A DNA stretch of 64,000 nucleotides, taken from assembly GCA_960531495.1 (NCBI GenBank), contig OY482866.1, positions 16,359,725 to 16,423,724 of the forward strand, written 5' to 3'. Source of the DNA: Zeus faber. Its lineage: Eukaryota; Chordata; Actinopteri; Zeiformes; Zeidae. Below are positions 37,690-49,900 of this stretch, one piece after another. Position numbers and translations under genes: made by a program. Under the pieces are notes generated by a model that was given only the letters and a program-made list of their open reading frames with translations, made no database searches and was not told the DNA's origin. Every line of letters starts with the position of its first letter. Position 1 is the first letter of the stretch.

Positions 37690-38775
37690 TAAAGCGTGGG
37701 GGGGGGGGGGGCTTGTTGATGAGGGGAAGAAACTGTTCTTGTGGAGAGAGGTTTTTACCTCGTTGGACCGCAGCCTCCTGCCAGAAGGAAATGTTTCAAA
37801 CAGTTAATGTCCGGGGTGGAGGGGTTCAGCCACAGTCTTACCTGCAACGCCTCAGGGTCCTTGAGGCCTACAGATGCTGGAGAGTTGGCAGATTGCAGCC
37901 AATCACTTTCTCAGCAGAGCGAATGACACGCTGCAGTCTGCCCATGTCCTCGGTGGTTGCAGCAGCGTACCAGATGTTGATGGAGGAGGTGAGAACAGAC
38001 TCAATGACAGAGGTGTAGAAGTGCACCATCATCGTCTCGGGCAGGTTGAACTTCCTCAGCTGCCGCAGGAAGTACGTCTATTGCAGGGCTTTCTTGACGA
38101 TGGAGCTGATGGTCAGCTCCCACTTAAGGTCCTGGGAGATGATGGTTCCCAGGAGGCAGCAGGACTCCACAGAGTCGACTGGGGAGTCACACAGGGTGAT
38201 GGGGGTGAGTGGGGCAGAGTTCTTTCTGAAGTCCACAACCATCTCCACTGTCTATAGAGCGTTGAGCTCCAGGTTGTTTTAGCTGCACCAAATCACCAGA
38301 GGGTCAAGCGCCCACCTGTAGGCGGACTCATCCCCACCAGAGATGAGCCCAATGAGGGTGGTGTCGTCCGCAAATTTCAGGAGCTTGACAGACTGGTGGC
38401 TGGAGCTGCAGCTGTTGGTGTACAGGGAGAAGAGCAGAGGAGAAAGAACACAGCCTTGAGGGGAAGTGGTGCTGATGGTCCGTGTCAGAGAAGTGTTTAC
38501 CCAGCTTCACATGCTGCTTCCTGTCAGACAGGAAGTCCGTGATCCACCTGCAGGTGGAGTCAGGCACGCTCAGCTGGGAGAGCTTGTCCTGCAGAAGAAC
38601 CGGGATGATTGTGTTAAAGGGTGGCACTGAAATCCACAACCAGGATCCTGGCGTTGGTTCCTGAGGAGTCCAGGTGCTGGAGGATGAGGTGGAGGGCCAA
38701 GTTTACTGCATCGTCTACTGACCTGTTGGCTCTGTAGGCGAACTGTAGGGGGTCCAGGAGAGGGTCTGTCATTTA
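37690..38775 (-). mobile_element. Third LINE fragment, antisense, decayed reverse transcriptase
   Basis: Read on the minus strand, 38775-37690 gives DPLQFAYRANRSVDDAVNLA, FNTIIPVLLQDKLSQLSVPD, TTSPQGCVLSPLLFSLYTNS, FADDTTLIGLISGGDESAYR, TYFLRQLRKFNLPETMMVHF and VIRSAEKVIGCNLPTLQHL. Several stops and at least one frame change make it dead. Related to, but distinct from, the plus-strand LINE pieces. Confidence 0.85.
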
Positions 38776-38923
38776 ATGTCGTCAAACCAGAGAAACCCGG
38801 AGGAAAAAAAAAAAAATCCTGAAAACACAGGAAGGGTAAAAAACAAAGATTCCATCTGAGAACACTGTCTGTGTGAAGTCAGTCTTAACCACTGAGCAAC
38901 CATGTCAACATAAAAGTAAAGAT

Positions 38924-38981
38924 CTTCTTTTGACTGCTCCCATTTAGGGTCGCCACAGCGGATCATCTGCCTCCTCGAAAG
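38924..38981 (-). mobile_element. Tiny RTE LINE 3' end inserted in histone spacer
   Basis: The minus strand reads GAGGCAGATGATCCGCTGTG GCGACCC ... GGGAGCAG, the same RTE end as at 28940-29201. It interrupts a spacer (GTAAAGAT / TGCCGCAGCAAATA) that is continuous at 32645-32665 and 34740-34760. Confidence 0.78.
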
Positions 38982-38999
38982 GTGCCGCAGCAAATATAG

Positions 39000-39009
39000 C
39001 AATAATAAC

Positions 39010-39045
<36 letters not shown>

Positions 39046-39046
39046 T
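39000..39046. repeat. (AAT)n microsatellite
   Basis: About 14 AAT units, inside the repeated histone spacer. Confidence 0.95.
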
Positions 39047-39049
39047 TAA

Positions 39050-39700
39050 AAAAGGACAATATTGATGAAAGCAGCAGTTGAGGACTATTGTTGAACCATT
39101 CAAAAACATTTGCTCAGCATTGTGGGCGGCTCACAAACCCAAAGAGATTTCATAGTGAACTAACTTGAAACTAAATCCATGCTTCCCGTGACGTCACGTA
39201 CAAAGTTTACCACAAGTCAAAGAAATTGTGTCAATCGAAGCGTTATGTTAAACCAACATGTATTCCTATAAATCTGCATGTTCGTTGGGTTTTCAATTGA
39301 TGGGAAACAAAAACATACAACAAAAATGTCAAACTGCAGCTACAAGAAATACTTTAATTATCTACATCCATGTTTGATATTAAACAGTGGAATACAATAG
39401 ATACATTTTGATAAATACAGCAATATATCAAATATGTATATAAATATGCTTTGACTTACATATTTTGAAATTATAATATAGTTTGTTATATAATTCACTT
39501 AGATTCGCAGGCCTTTATTGCACTGTGTGTTATGTTTCAAATTGCTCTCATATGATAACCAAGCACTGCATTCATCCTAATATAAGTGTTTTAAATAATC
39601 AGATAAAAGTACATTTACGGATATTCGTTTCCAAAACTCAGTCTGTATTCTCGTCCTCGAAACAAACTGACGCATGCCCAGTGTGGCTTGCAAACTTTAG
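39050..39700. other. Histone spacer before H2B copy 2
   Basis: No gene. 39060-39330 matches the spacer at 32690-32930. From 39530 it parallels the region upstream of H2B copy 1. Confidence 0.55.
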
Positions 39701-40183
<483 letters not shown>

Positions 40184-40210
40184 TCTGAGCTGTCAGCTTC
40201 TCAAACAAAA

Positions 40211-40226
40211 GGTCCTTTTCAGGACC
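40211..40226 (+). promoter_or_regulatory. Histone 3' stem-loop of H2B copy 2
   Basis: GGTCCTTTTCAGGACC followed by ACCCACA, 27 bp after the stop. Confidence 0.95.
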
Positions 40227-40229
40227 ACC

Positions 40230-40790
40230 CACACTGTCCAACAAAGGCTTTTCCCAAGTCACATAATGAAAGGTCATTATTTATTGTATTTATATGAATT
40301 ACAAATACAGGTTAAATATATAAAGAATAAATCATACAATCAATAGGAAAAACATCCATTTCATGTATTTACTTGTCATCACATATCGAAGGGTTAAATC
40401 GTAAACCCTGCATCGCATGTTCATTGGGTTTTCAATTGCTGCGAAACAGTAACTGACTTGTTTAATGTTTAGTTTCCCATCAACTGCAGCAGAAGAAAAA
40501 CTGTTTACTGACGTCCATGTCTGAAAATTGGTTCATTTCTACCTACATAGCAACGTACTAAATATAATATTCACATCAGGGCCCACTACGCCATCGTGGG
40601 CATCGTTGTGTTTATAGAAGAGTCCCAAATTATCGCGCAAACGTATTTAATTTCAACACAAAGGCATGGCGGTCGCTTATTACTCATATGGTTTTAGATG
40701 TAAGGACATCTTGTGCCATATCTAGTACAATATGGCTTGTACGTCAAACATGAAAAATAAAAATAAAAAGGACTCTTTACAGTGGAAGTG
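40230..40790. other. Spacer between H2B and H4 copy 2
   Basis: AT-rich, no gene recognised. Confidence 0.55.
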
Positions 40791-40793
40791 GGG

Positions 40794-40809
40794 GGCCCTG
40801 AAAAGGGCC
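40794..40809 (-). promoter_or_regulatory. Histone 3' stem-loop of H4 copy 2
   Basis: Minus-strand GGCCCTTTTCAGGGCC, 26 bp after the stop. Confidence 0.95.
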
Positions 40810-40835
40810 TTTGTTTGGTGGAGCTGTTGCAGAGT

Positions 40836-41180
<345 letters not shown>

Positions 41181-41289
41181 TCACTGTCCGTCAGTCCGTG
41201 TTGTTAAAGCTTCACAGCGGACGTAGAGGAGGCCACTCTGGCCCTACGCTGCAAGTCTACAAACATGGTTTCGTCTTTCCGCTGGAAAA

Positions 41290-41731
41290 TTTAATTAAAT
41301 ATGTGAAAAATAAATAATAATAATAATAATCATACAGACAAAATGCAGTTATACTTCTTTTAATAAGTCACTGTTCTATTTTAAGGCCTTTTAGCCACTT
41401 CATTTTTAAAATAACTCACAATACAATTTGCATTTTCACTGTGTTCTTTGTTCCAAATGAAGTCGACTCATTCAAAATTTCACAAGTAACATTTCTATGT
41501 TGCAGAACTGACATTAGTTTCCAATGTGATCAGTGTGATGTTTTTTGACAAATCAGATAAGGGCAGATGGAAAACCAAAGTATATGATTCTGCTCTATAT
41601 ACAATTGTACAAAAACATTATTTTATTATATGAACTACACAAATGTATTTAAAATATTACGATTTAAAATATACACTATTATTCCACAGATTTATTTCTC
41701 TCAATCCCTAATCACACCCTACATGGTGTGT

Positions 41732-41772
<41 letters not shown>

Positions 41773-42700
41773 TCTACATTTTAAACAGTTTACCATGAAG
41801 ATGTATTATAAACATGTTCAAACACATTGTAACTTTGTCTTAGTGAGTTGAGTTTTATGACAAACGTTGATGTTTTTTTCCCCAATAACATGAAGCCTCT
41901 GAGGCCAGTCCACGATGATTTACTGCCATCTAGTGGCGGAGACGCGCAACTACATGGAACTTCCGTAAAGGAAATGACAAGTATTTATTTCAGAAAAGTA
42001 ACGGTTCTTGAAATGGAACTGCAAAATGGTAGGAGGTTGGGGGGGGATGAGTTAATAAAATAATGAATTTGTTTGTGGGGTATTTAATTTGAAATGGACC
42101 AGGTCCTATTTGAGTGACGTTCTGCAGAAGGCCCAGATCCACTTGGCACGGTCCACTACTGCTTCTAGGAGTAATACAAACTGGTTATTGTTGTTAGTTA
42201 AACGCCTGCAAATCCAAATTCATAATATTATTAATACTATATATTGTAGTTAGATACGGCACATACGCCACAGACCCCATTTGATCGGATTTTGTCAGGT
42301 TCCAGTCCCAATTTCCCGTCCAAGTCAACGCAGAGGTTCCTTTGATCAGAGGAGACGGCATCTTGTTAAGACTCAGTGGCTTGAAGAGTTAAGTCGCTGG
42401 GTGAAAGCTTCAGGTTTGTCCAGTTGAGAGTTAGATTCTCGGGTGAGCCTTTGAAAGCTGCCAGCCCGAGGGCGCGTTTAAAAGCGCCTGTAGAGCTTCT
42501 GACATATATGAACCACACGTCAAAACACGTAAAGAATAAAGACAAATGTGTATTTTTTTAAACTGGGTCGTCATACAGCTGCTTATTCACAACAGTCTGT
42601 GTCACAAAGGTAAACTACAATATTATTAATATTATATCCAGTGTCTAATTCAACATGTTCATAAATCAAAACATCAGAATCATAAGCAAGTTTAAATATA
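41290..42700. other. Spacer upstream of H4 copy 2
   Basis: No gene. Has a (TG)n tract at 41726-41767 and parallels 57650-59240 in the same orientation (shared CTGAGGCCAGTCCACGATGATTTAC-like text, GGAAGGCCCAGATCCACTT-like text). The motif CCACTAGATGGCAG occurs on the minus strand at 41926-41939. Confidence 0.6.
41726..41767. repeat. (TG)n microsatellite
   Basis: About 20 TG units with one TGGG interruption. Confidence 0.95.
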
Positions 42701-42714
42701 AATATTGAAAATAA

Positions 42715-43100
42715 ATCATTTCAGATCATGTATGGTACATTTGGGTAAAGGAGGAAACATTTTATTTTTTGCTGATTTTGAACACACTGCAAGCTTTTTT
42801 GCCCCTCGCTCTCCTGTGGGTGATCGACAGAGTTGATAGACAGAGACAGAGAGAGAGCGAGGAAAAGAGACACTTCTGACAAGAAGACTCCACCAGGGTT
42901 GCCAGGTCTGTGTGCAAAAAAACAGCATTATTGCTCCAAAAAGTTTGTCTCTGGTTCATTATCAGAAGTGTCACTTTTCCTCTCTCTCTCTCTGTGTCTC
43001 TGTCTATGTCGATCACCCACAGGAGAGCGAAGGGCAATAAAAGGTCTTCCAGTGAATTAAAAACAAATAAAATGTTTTGTACTTCATCAAATGACCTCAA
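42715..43100. repeat. Large imperfect inverted repeat
   Basis: Arm 42715-42880 (AACATTTTATTTTTTG ... CGCTCTCCTGTGGGTGATCG ... GAGGAAAAGAGACACTTCTG) is complementary to 42962-43100 around an 80-bp centre that contains GGGTTGCCAGGTCTGTG. One arm plus the centre reappears at 60750-60985. Could be a foldback-type element or two opposed copies of a small repeat. Confidence 0.8.
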
Positions 43101-43104
43101 TTAA

Positions 43105-44440
43105 TTTATTTTCACACAAAATAGTTGTTTTTGATTGTATTGAAGATTTTGAATAGTTAATGGTTTATATTAATGCTTGATTGGCAATATATCATTTGGT
43201 GCCGCATGTAAAAACTTGGTTACAATTTTCTCGGTGCTATATTTTCAATATTTAGGTCACTTTCCTCACATTTTGCTCATTTTACTCAGATTTGAGACCA
43301 AAATGTTAAATCTCAAGGTACAATCTAAACGAGAAATCCAATTCTAAATGTTAAATCTAAATTTAAATATTAAATCCAAATTCAAATATTAAATTGAAAT
43401 GTGTCGCCTCATATATATATGTATATGAACACACTATGTTACATGTGGTGTGTATAGTGTAATGACTAAGACTTTGCCCTCCTCCCCAGTAGTGGGAGAA
43501 GGGCCTTGACTGATACTAAAACACACTTTTTCCATGGGGATGAAGCTGTAACAGCAGTGGTTTCCTTGCCTTTTTAAGAAGAAGAATTCACATCTGCAAC
43601 AAAATAAATACAGATGCTCAACGGTTTTCCCCCGATCAGACATCTCGTTTGAACTTTTAGGGGATGTCCAAACACCACACTCATCTCTTCACTAATACAT
43701 TCAGTCAGCGCATATTGACACTGGACTTTCAACAGCGCAAAATGTTCAAGTTGCATAAAGCTTCAATCACATAGCATTGCCACTGAATTGACACATTTCT
43801 GCATACGTGTGTATGTCACAGTTGTGTAGATTGTACCTTTGAACAAAAACCTTTTAAATAATTCATCATAAGGAAGCACATTAAAACTTATTTCAATGGA
43901 TGAACTTTATCTGGGCCACAGTGGTAGAAAGTTAGGTGCAGCAAATATTTGAACATCACCTAGAAGTAAATGTCTTATGATGGATCTTTTGTCAAGAACA
44001 TGACTGAAATACTGAAATACAACAGAATTTGTCTTTGCGACATAAATATTCAGGCGTCACGGGATGTCACGCCGTAGTAGAAATGTGTGGCATGAGAGCG
44101 CCATAACGCTGAGCCGCAACCAGGCCAACACGGTCCCAGTCACGAAAATGTATCTATTAAATCGTGATCGGGAGTACGACTGTCCGACTTATTCCGCGCT
44201 ACGCTGAACGCAGTTTAAACCAATTCATTTGAATGGGCAGATTTCCACAGACATTCGAAGCGGAAGGGCGTGGGGAAGGAGGGGGACGTAGATACGCACA
44301 CTATGACTCAAACTAAAACTGACAAAAGTACGCCTTAACAAGGGGGGCGTGGATGCGTTACAGTTTAAAATGCACATCTTTAAGATTTTCTTCTGACCAG
44401 CATGAAATATATGCAGCATAATGGTTTCCCTTTTTCTGCA
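43105..44440. other. Spacer, inverted in the other histone unit
   Basis: No gene recognised. Most of 43100-43640 and 44440-44975 appears as reverse complement in 59270-60740. Confidence 0.6.
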
Positions 44441-44444
44441 TTGA

Positions 44445-44535
44445 CATCTTGATGCAAATGAGGCTCTGTGACTCCCTCAACGTGATTGTTTGCTGTTTAC
44501 TCGCCCCACGGCGCCATGCGCTCGTCGGTTTTGGA
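44445..44535 (-). pseudogene. Orphan H2B promoter remnant
   Basis: On the minus strand: CAATCACGTTGAGGGAGTC, ACAGAGCCTC, octamer ATTTGCAT (44459-44452), closely matching the H2B promoters at 31736 and 39701. No H2B coding sequence follows on the minus side. A decayed counterpart with an ATTTGCAT is at 59771-59778. Confidence 0.75.
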
Positions 44536-46080
44536 CGAGAAACGGAACAAACACATGGGCTCTTGAAAGCAAATCTATGTTAGTTGAGACTTAAAGCTGA
44601 TTATTCGTAACACTTGTTTTACCGACAATCTGGTGTATCATATGAGAGTGAGTTTGATAATCTGTTGCTGATTTTGGTCCAAATATGACAACCAGATCGG
44701 ATCCATTCTGACTGGGTTTGCTCTGTCACGTCACATTCAGGCGCGGCCTCCACTCTTGTATTTGTTATTGTTCAACTCAAATGAACAAGAAAACAACAAG
44801 ATGACATCATAGAACAAATCAAACGTCCACTGGTTACAAAACAAATCGGTTGAGAGTTTACAGAGGATAAATAAAACACATTTTCAGGGCATTTCGTTTT
44901 CTTTTTTTTTTTCTTAAGGTCTGATAGAAATAAAACAAAAATAGGATTTGTCGTTGAAAACTAAGATGTGCAAGTTAAATTTTCATAAAATATAATAAGC
45001 AAACATTTATGTGTTGGTGTTCAAAGAAACATAAAAAATAGTCATGCAAAGTCATTCATTTCTACAATTATATGCATTTTACTTTTAGAGGGTAAAGCCT
45101 TCAAAACCATTCCAATAGAACTTAATATATAAACAATTATAAAATAAATGTTGGATTCATAGAATCATTCTTTTTAAAATTTGAGCTTTTGTTGATTTTA
45201 ACATAAAATAATTTCTTAAAATAAAGTTGTCACCAACCAAATTGGGGATCTTTGGCTGCCCAGTGATAATGCCCGGACACAGTTAAGGCCACAACTTTAT
45301 CATCTTCTGCAGATGGGCTTGAGAGATATGATGGGGTTTGTCCAGGCGCATGGTGAAGTGATAGAGTTTAATTAAATAAAATAATAAAAGCAGCAGTGAG
45401 CAAGATTGCTAAATTCTACAACAGTTACAAAGATTTCGGAAGGGGTCGCTATCTTACTTGTCATGAATGTCACACACACACACAGACGACTCTGTTCTTG
45501 CTACTATTGTGACAAGAATTTTCAATTGTTCTGAATTCATGGTTTTTTTTTTGTCAAATACATATTTAATTCTATGTTTCACTGTGGTCCCCCCTTCTCA
45601 GAGAGACAATCAGTTGTAACATGGTAAGATGGTTTTGGTGGAAATGTTGTGCTCTTGTCACCCCACAGGTCATCCAGAGGAGTTATTTCAAGCAGTTCTT
45701 GATGATTATCAAGAGTGTCTTTGCAGATTTGAATTTCAAAACACGTTTATTCATCCATCATACAGAATAAGCAATACATTACTGTTCATTTAACCTGTTA
45801 CTGTTGCATGTGTCTCAGCTCTTGCCATCTGCAGTACTTCCTGGTGACTAAGTAACCGGGGGCTGACAGCAGGTGTACTTTAATGTTACTGTGTGGGGCA
45901 TACACCTGCTGTGTTCCAATGAATGGTTATATGTTTATTTGATTGTACACAATGATTGCGGTAAATATATAGAACAAATGCTCTGAGCTCTAGGAGAGGT
46001 TCCACAAAGCTCTACAGTAACAGCTCTGGGATGGGAGCCAAACACTTGCTGGTTGGAAACACTCCAGAATCAACACAAGG
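44536..46080. other. Spacer and 3' flank of the zinc-finger gene
   Basis: No gene. A minus-strand AATAAA at 45939-45934, about 145 bp after the zinc-finger stop codon, is a candidate polyadenylation signal. Confidence 0.5.
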
Positions 46081-46084
46081 AGCT

Positions 46085-46983
46085 TTACTCGGCAGTTTGG
46101 ACGCAGTGATGTGTCTTCAGCTGCGAGGACCAAGTGAAACTCTTCAAACACAGTGGACAGCGGTACGGTTTAGCTCCTGTGTGAATACGCTGATGTAGTT
46201 TGAGTTTGTTTTTCGCACTGAAGCTCTTTCCACACTGGACACACTGATACGGTTTCTCTCCTGTGTGGACACGTTGATGTCGGTTCAGATCGGCTTTTGC
46301 GTTGAACCTCTTTCCACACTGCTGGCACTGATACGGTTTCTCTCCTGTGTGGACACGTTTGTGTCGGTTCAGATAAACCTTTGCGTTGAACCTCTTTCCG
46401 CACTGCTGGCACTGGTACAGTTTCTCTCCTGTGTGACAACGCTGATGCTCTGTCAGTTTATTTTTGACATAAAAGCACTTCCCACACTGTTCACATTGAT
46501 ATGATCTCTCTCCCGTGTGAATGCGCTGGTGCCTGTCCAGAACACCTTTTGTCCTGAAACTCTGAGCGCACTGCAGGCACTGGTAGGGTTTCTCTCCTGA
46601 ATGAATACGCTGATGTACTTTAAGTTGAGTTTTCGTATTACAAGTCTTTTCACAATGTTGACAGTGGAATGATCTCTCTCCAGTGTGGACAGTCTGATGT
46701 GCTTTCAGACTACTTGGCCACCTGAAGGTTTTCCCACACTGGTCACAACTGTGACTTCTTGGTGTGTCTTTCTGTTTCCTGGTGGTTGCAGAGGTTCCTA
46801 TTGGCAGAGAGGCTGCAGAGGGGAGGAGACTCTCTGCTCTGATCCCTCCACTTCTCAGCTGTTTGACGTCAAGCTCACTGTGACTCTCCTCAATGTGTTG
46901 ATGGAGGAAGAGCTGAGACGAGAAGGAGGACAGACACCCAGGACAGGAAAATCCCAGAGTCCGGAGAGACTGGGATTTCACTC
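46085..46983 (-). CDS. Zinc-finger gene exon 4 (finger exon)
   Basis: 899 nt including the TAA stop. Acceptor CTTCAAG|GAGTG. Holds the isolated finger, seven good fingers and the degenerate last one. Fingers 5 and 6 of the array (46310-46480) are nearly identical (QQCGKRFNAK twice), suggesting recent internal duplication. Confidence 0.92.
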
Positions 46984-49900
46984 CTTGAAGAAGAGGGGGA
47001 GGAAAAAACAACGGATCAGAAGTCTGAAAGGGCCCCGGTAAATTAAAATGTTGGGTGCAACTTTGGCAATAACCCTTCAAGTTCTTCAATCAACAATGAA
47101 TAACTGAATAAACAGCAATGCCAAATTGATAGAAGTTTGTAGAATTAAAAGACATTGCGACATAGCAATCCATATATTTGAGTCAAAAATGTGCTCCCCC
47201 ACAATAGCAGGGGTGTGCATGGTTTGGATTGGATATGCTTGGTGGATTCATGCCATTTGGGGTTCTTCCATGGCAGCGGTGTTTTTGGGCTCAGGATGTT
47301 CTTGCTGCCGTGGGGTGTCACACACACAGCCTCTTTTCTTGTTGTTACAGGAAGGGGCCACGTGCCAAAATTATTGTTTGAATTTTTGCAGAGTTCATCC
47401 TGTTGTCAAATACCCCATCTTGGAGAAGCAATAATGATTAGTTGGTTAGTTGAACAAAACATGGTATGATAGTCCTCCAAAGAGAGGTGATTGATGGCGG
47501 CCATACATGTATAACAGAAATGTTGTGCTATTGTCATTCCACATGTCATCCAAAGGACCAAGTTAATGTAAGTGGTTCTTGATGATTATACAACTATCTT
47601 CATCAACTATCTTTCTTTTGCTGAAATTATTCAACAAATTATCACAAAGGGGTCATTATTAATAGCTCAAATATTTTTGACGTGTAGTTCTTCCTTCACT
47701 GTGGAAGAGACAGAAAAACAGTGTAGGCTATAACTTTCATTCATTATCCCAATACATTATTACTCAAGTGTTAACATCAATGAAATAAAGAGAAGATCAA
47801 TATTCTGAATCTGATCCTTCTTTATTGGTAAGTGTTCACACAGGGGCCATTTTTCTAATGTAACTATCAGCTAACATCCTTTTAAAGGCAGTCTCTTAAT
47901 TTATGTCATTCAGCGGTGTACAGTACCCAAGTACTTTTCATTATTACAACAGTACATCACATTGGATACAACATTACATATGAACCCTTACTTTGAAGAT
48001 AAAGCTTCCACACATACAGGTGAAGGTAAAGTTGATGAAAACGATGCACTTTGCACCATAATTGGACTGATAAACATTTTAACAAAAACGTTTTTAGGTT
48101 ATTGCACCAAGGCTGGAATGCTTCAAAGTGTTGAAATGGCTGAAGTTTGTAGTAAATGTAGTATTCCTTTGAAGGGACTCTCTTCATATATTAAATGAAG
48201 GTGGATAGTACCTGTTGCTGCCAAATGATATCTTAGAAAATTGTTTGTTGTTGTTTACCTGACTGAGCAGCAGTCAGTTAAACAATGCGTCAAACCTGAG
48301 CACCTTTTCTGGGTAGCAGGGAAGGATGCCACAGACAAACGTTTTTTCTACTGCTTCACTTTGTACTGCTTACTTTTTTGTTCATTATTAATACAGAATA
48401 GAGTTTATCGTTATTTATTTTGTCAGAACCGTCTAATTTGTTGATACATGGGTCGTTATTTTTGTTGTGATTTTGAGCGCGATTATTGCACCAGCCACCG
48501 AATGTAAACCAAAACACACACCCAAGAAACAACGATAATCCATAACCCCGACTAGAAAGACCTTTAATCACCTCAACTACTCAAAGTAAGACTCAATAAA
48601 AGCCGATCAACTGTGTAACAAGGCAAAGCAGAAACGTGTAGTGATGAACAAGGGCGTCTGCATGGCATAACCAAAACTGACTTTGGGATGCCATAACAGT
48701 ATCCATGTACCCTGTTCTCAAGTACTGTACTTAAACAGCTGAGAACTTGAAGAACATACAAAGTGGCTTCAAATGTGCTATCAAACTGCACATCAAACAC
48801 TACATAGTGCCCATTTAAATATCATCCAGAATGGAGGACTTTTACCAGAGTTCAATTGTCAATTGGATGAACGTTGCATACTTTGTTCACCGCTGATTGC
48901 ATCCGTCTTGCATTTGAGGTGAGGCATTTGAAGTTCAAGATTTCAAAGGACATTTTGCGGAACAGACAGGTTTGTGGGAGAAAAAATAAAAAAGTTACCT
49001 GACTGAGGTTCTCTCGTCTCCTTCCAAACTTCATCACCGTCGTCAGTCTGCTCAGCACTAGTTGATTCCAAATCAGAATCTGGATCTGAGCTACTGGCTG
49101 CTTCTGAAACTCCACCGTCCTCTCTGTTCCCCTCAGTTTGGCTTTGGTGAGCTCCCTCTTCATCATCAGAGCGCTGGTGCAGATCTGGAGGTAAAAGTAC
49201 AGATACACAGAAAAGAGTCTCATTCTACTATATACATTTTTATTAAGCATTCAAGGTTTCTAATAATTTGAACGGGGCAGATCTGCACAGTGCACGGTGT
49301 TTGGCAGCCTGTAGCTCAGTCAAATCTACTTTGTTGTTGTTATTTGAGCTGCTACTGAGGGACTCTCCATGTAATTTTTAGCCCGTGATCTCTGCTCCCC
49401 GGAGGCGGCAGACACAGCCCGAAAGTTGGTCAAATTGTCACTTTTTACAATTGTAATAGATATTATAATATATTCAAACTCATGTGTTTTTTTCGGAAGG
49501 AGCATTCCAACGTGATTTCAGGCCAATACTGACAGCCCTATTGGTTAGATTGTAGGACAAAATTATATTTATTTTCTTTCGTGCATTTATTTTATTTTTT
49601 AATCACAGCCATTGCGATTCGAAAATTGCATTCAATTACATCACAATGTCGGCTTGAATTTGATTAATCGTTCAGTCCTAGATTTTACCAATTTTAAATA
49701 GAAAAAAAATAGAAACTCAATATGTGGCGGTCAATGTTGATTTTTGTATTAAAAAAAAACAAAGAACTTTGAAGCAATGCCTAGTTGCATTTCGCGGGCA
49801 GCGTGCATTCAGACAATACATACCAAACCAAACTGTTCAGACCCACAACATAGTTGGGACATAAACCTGGGTAACAGTTTAATTTATAACCAAATTCATT

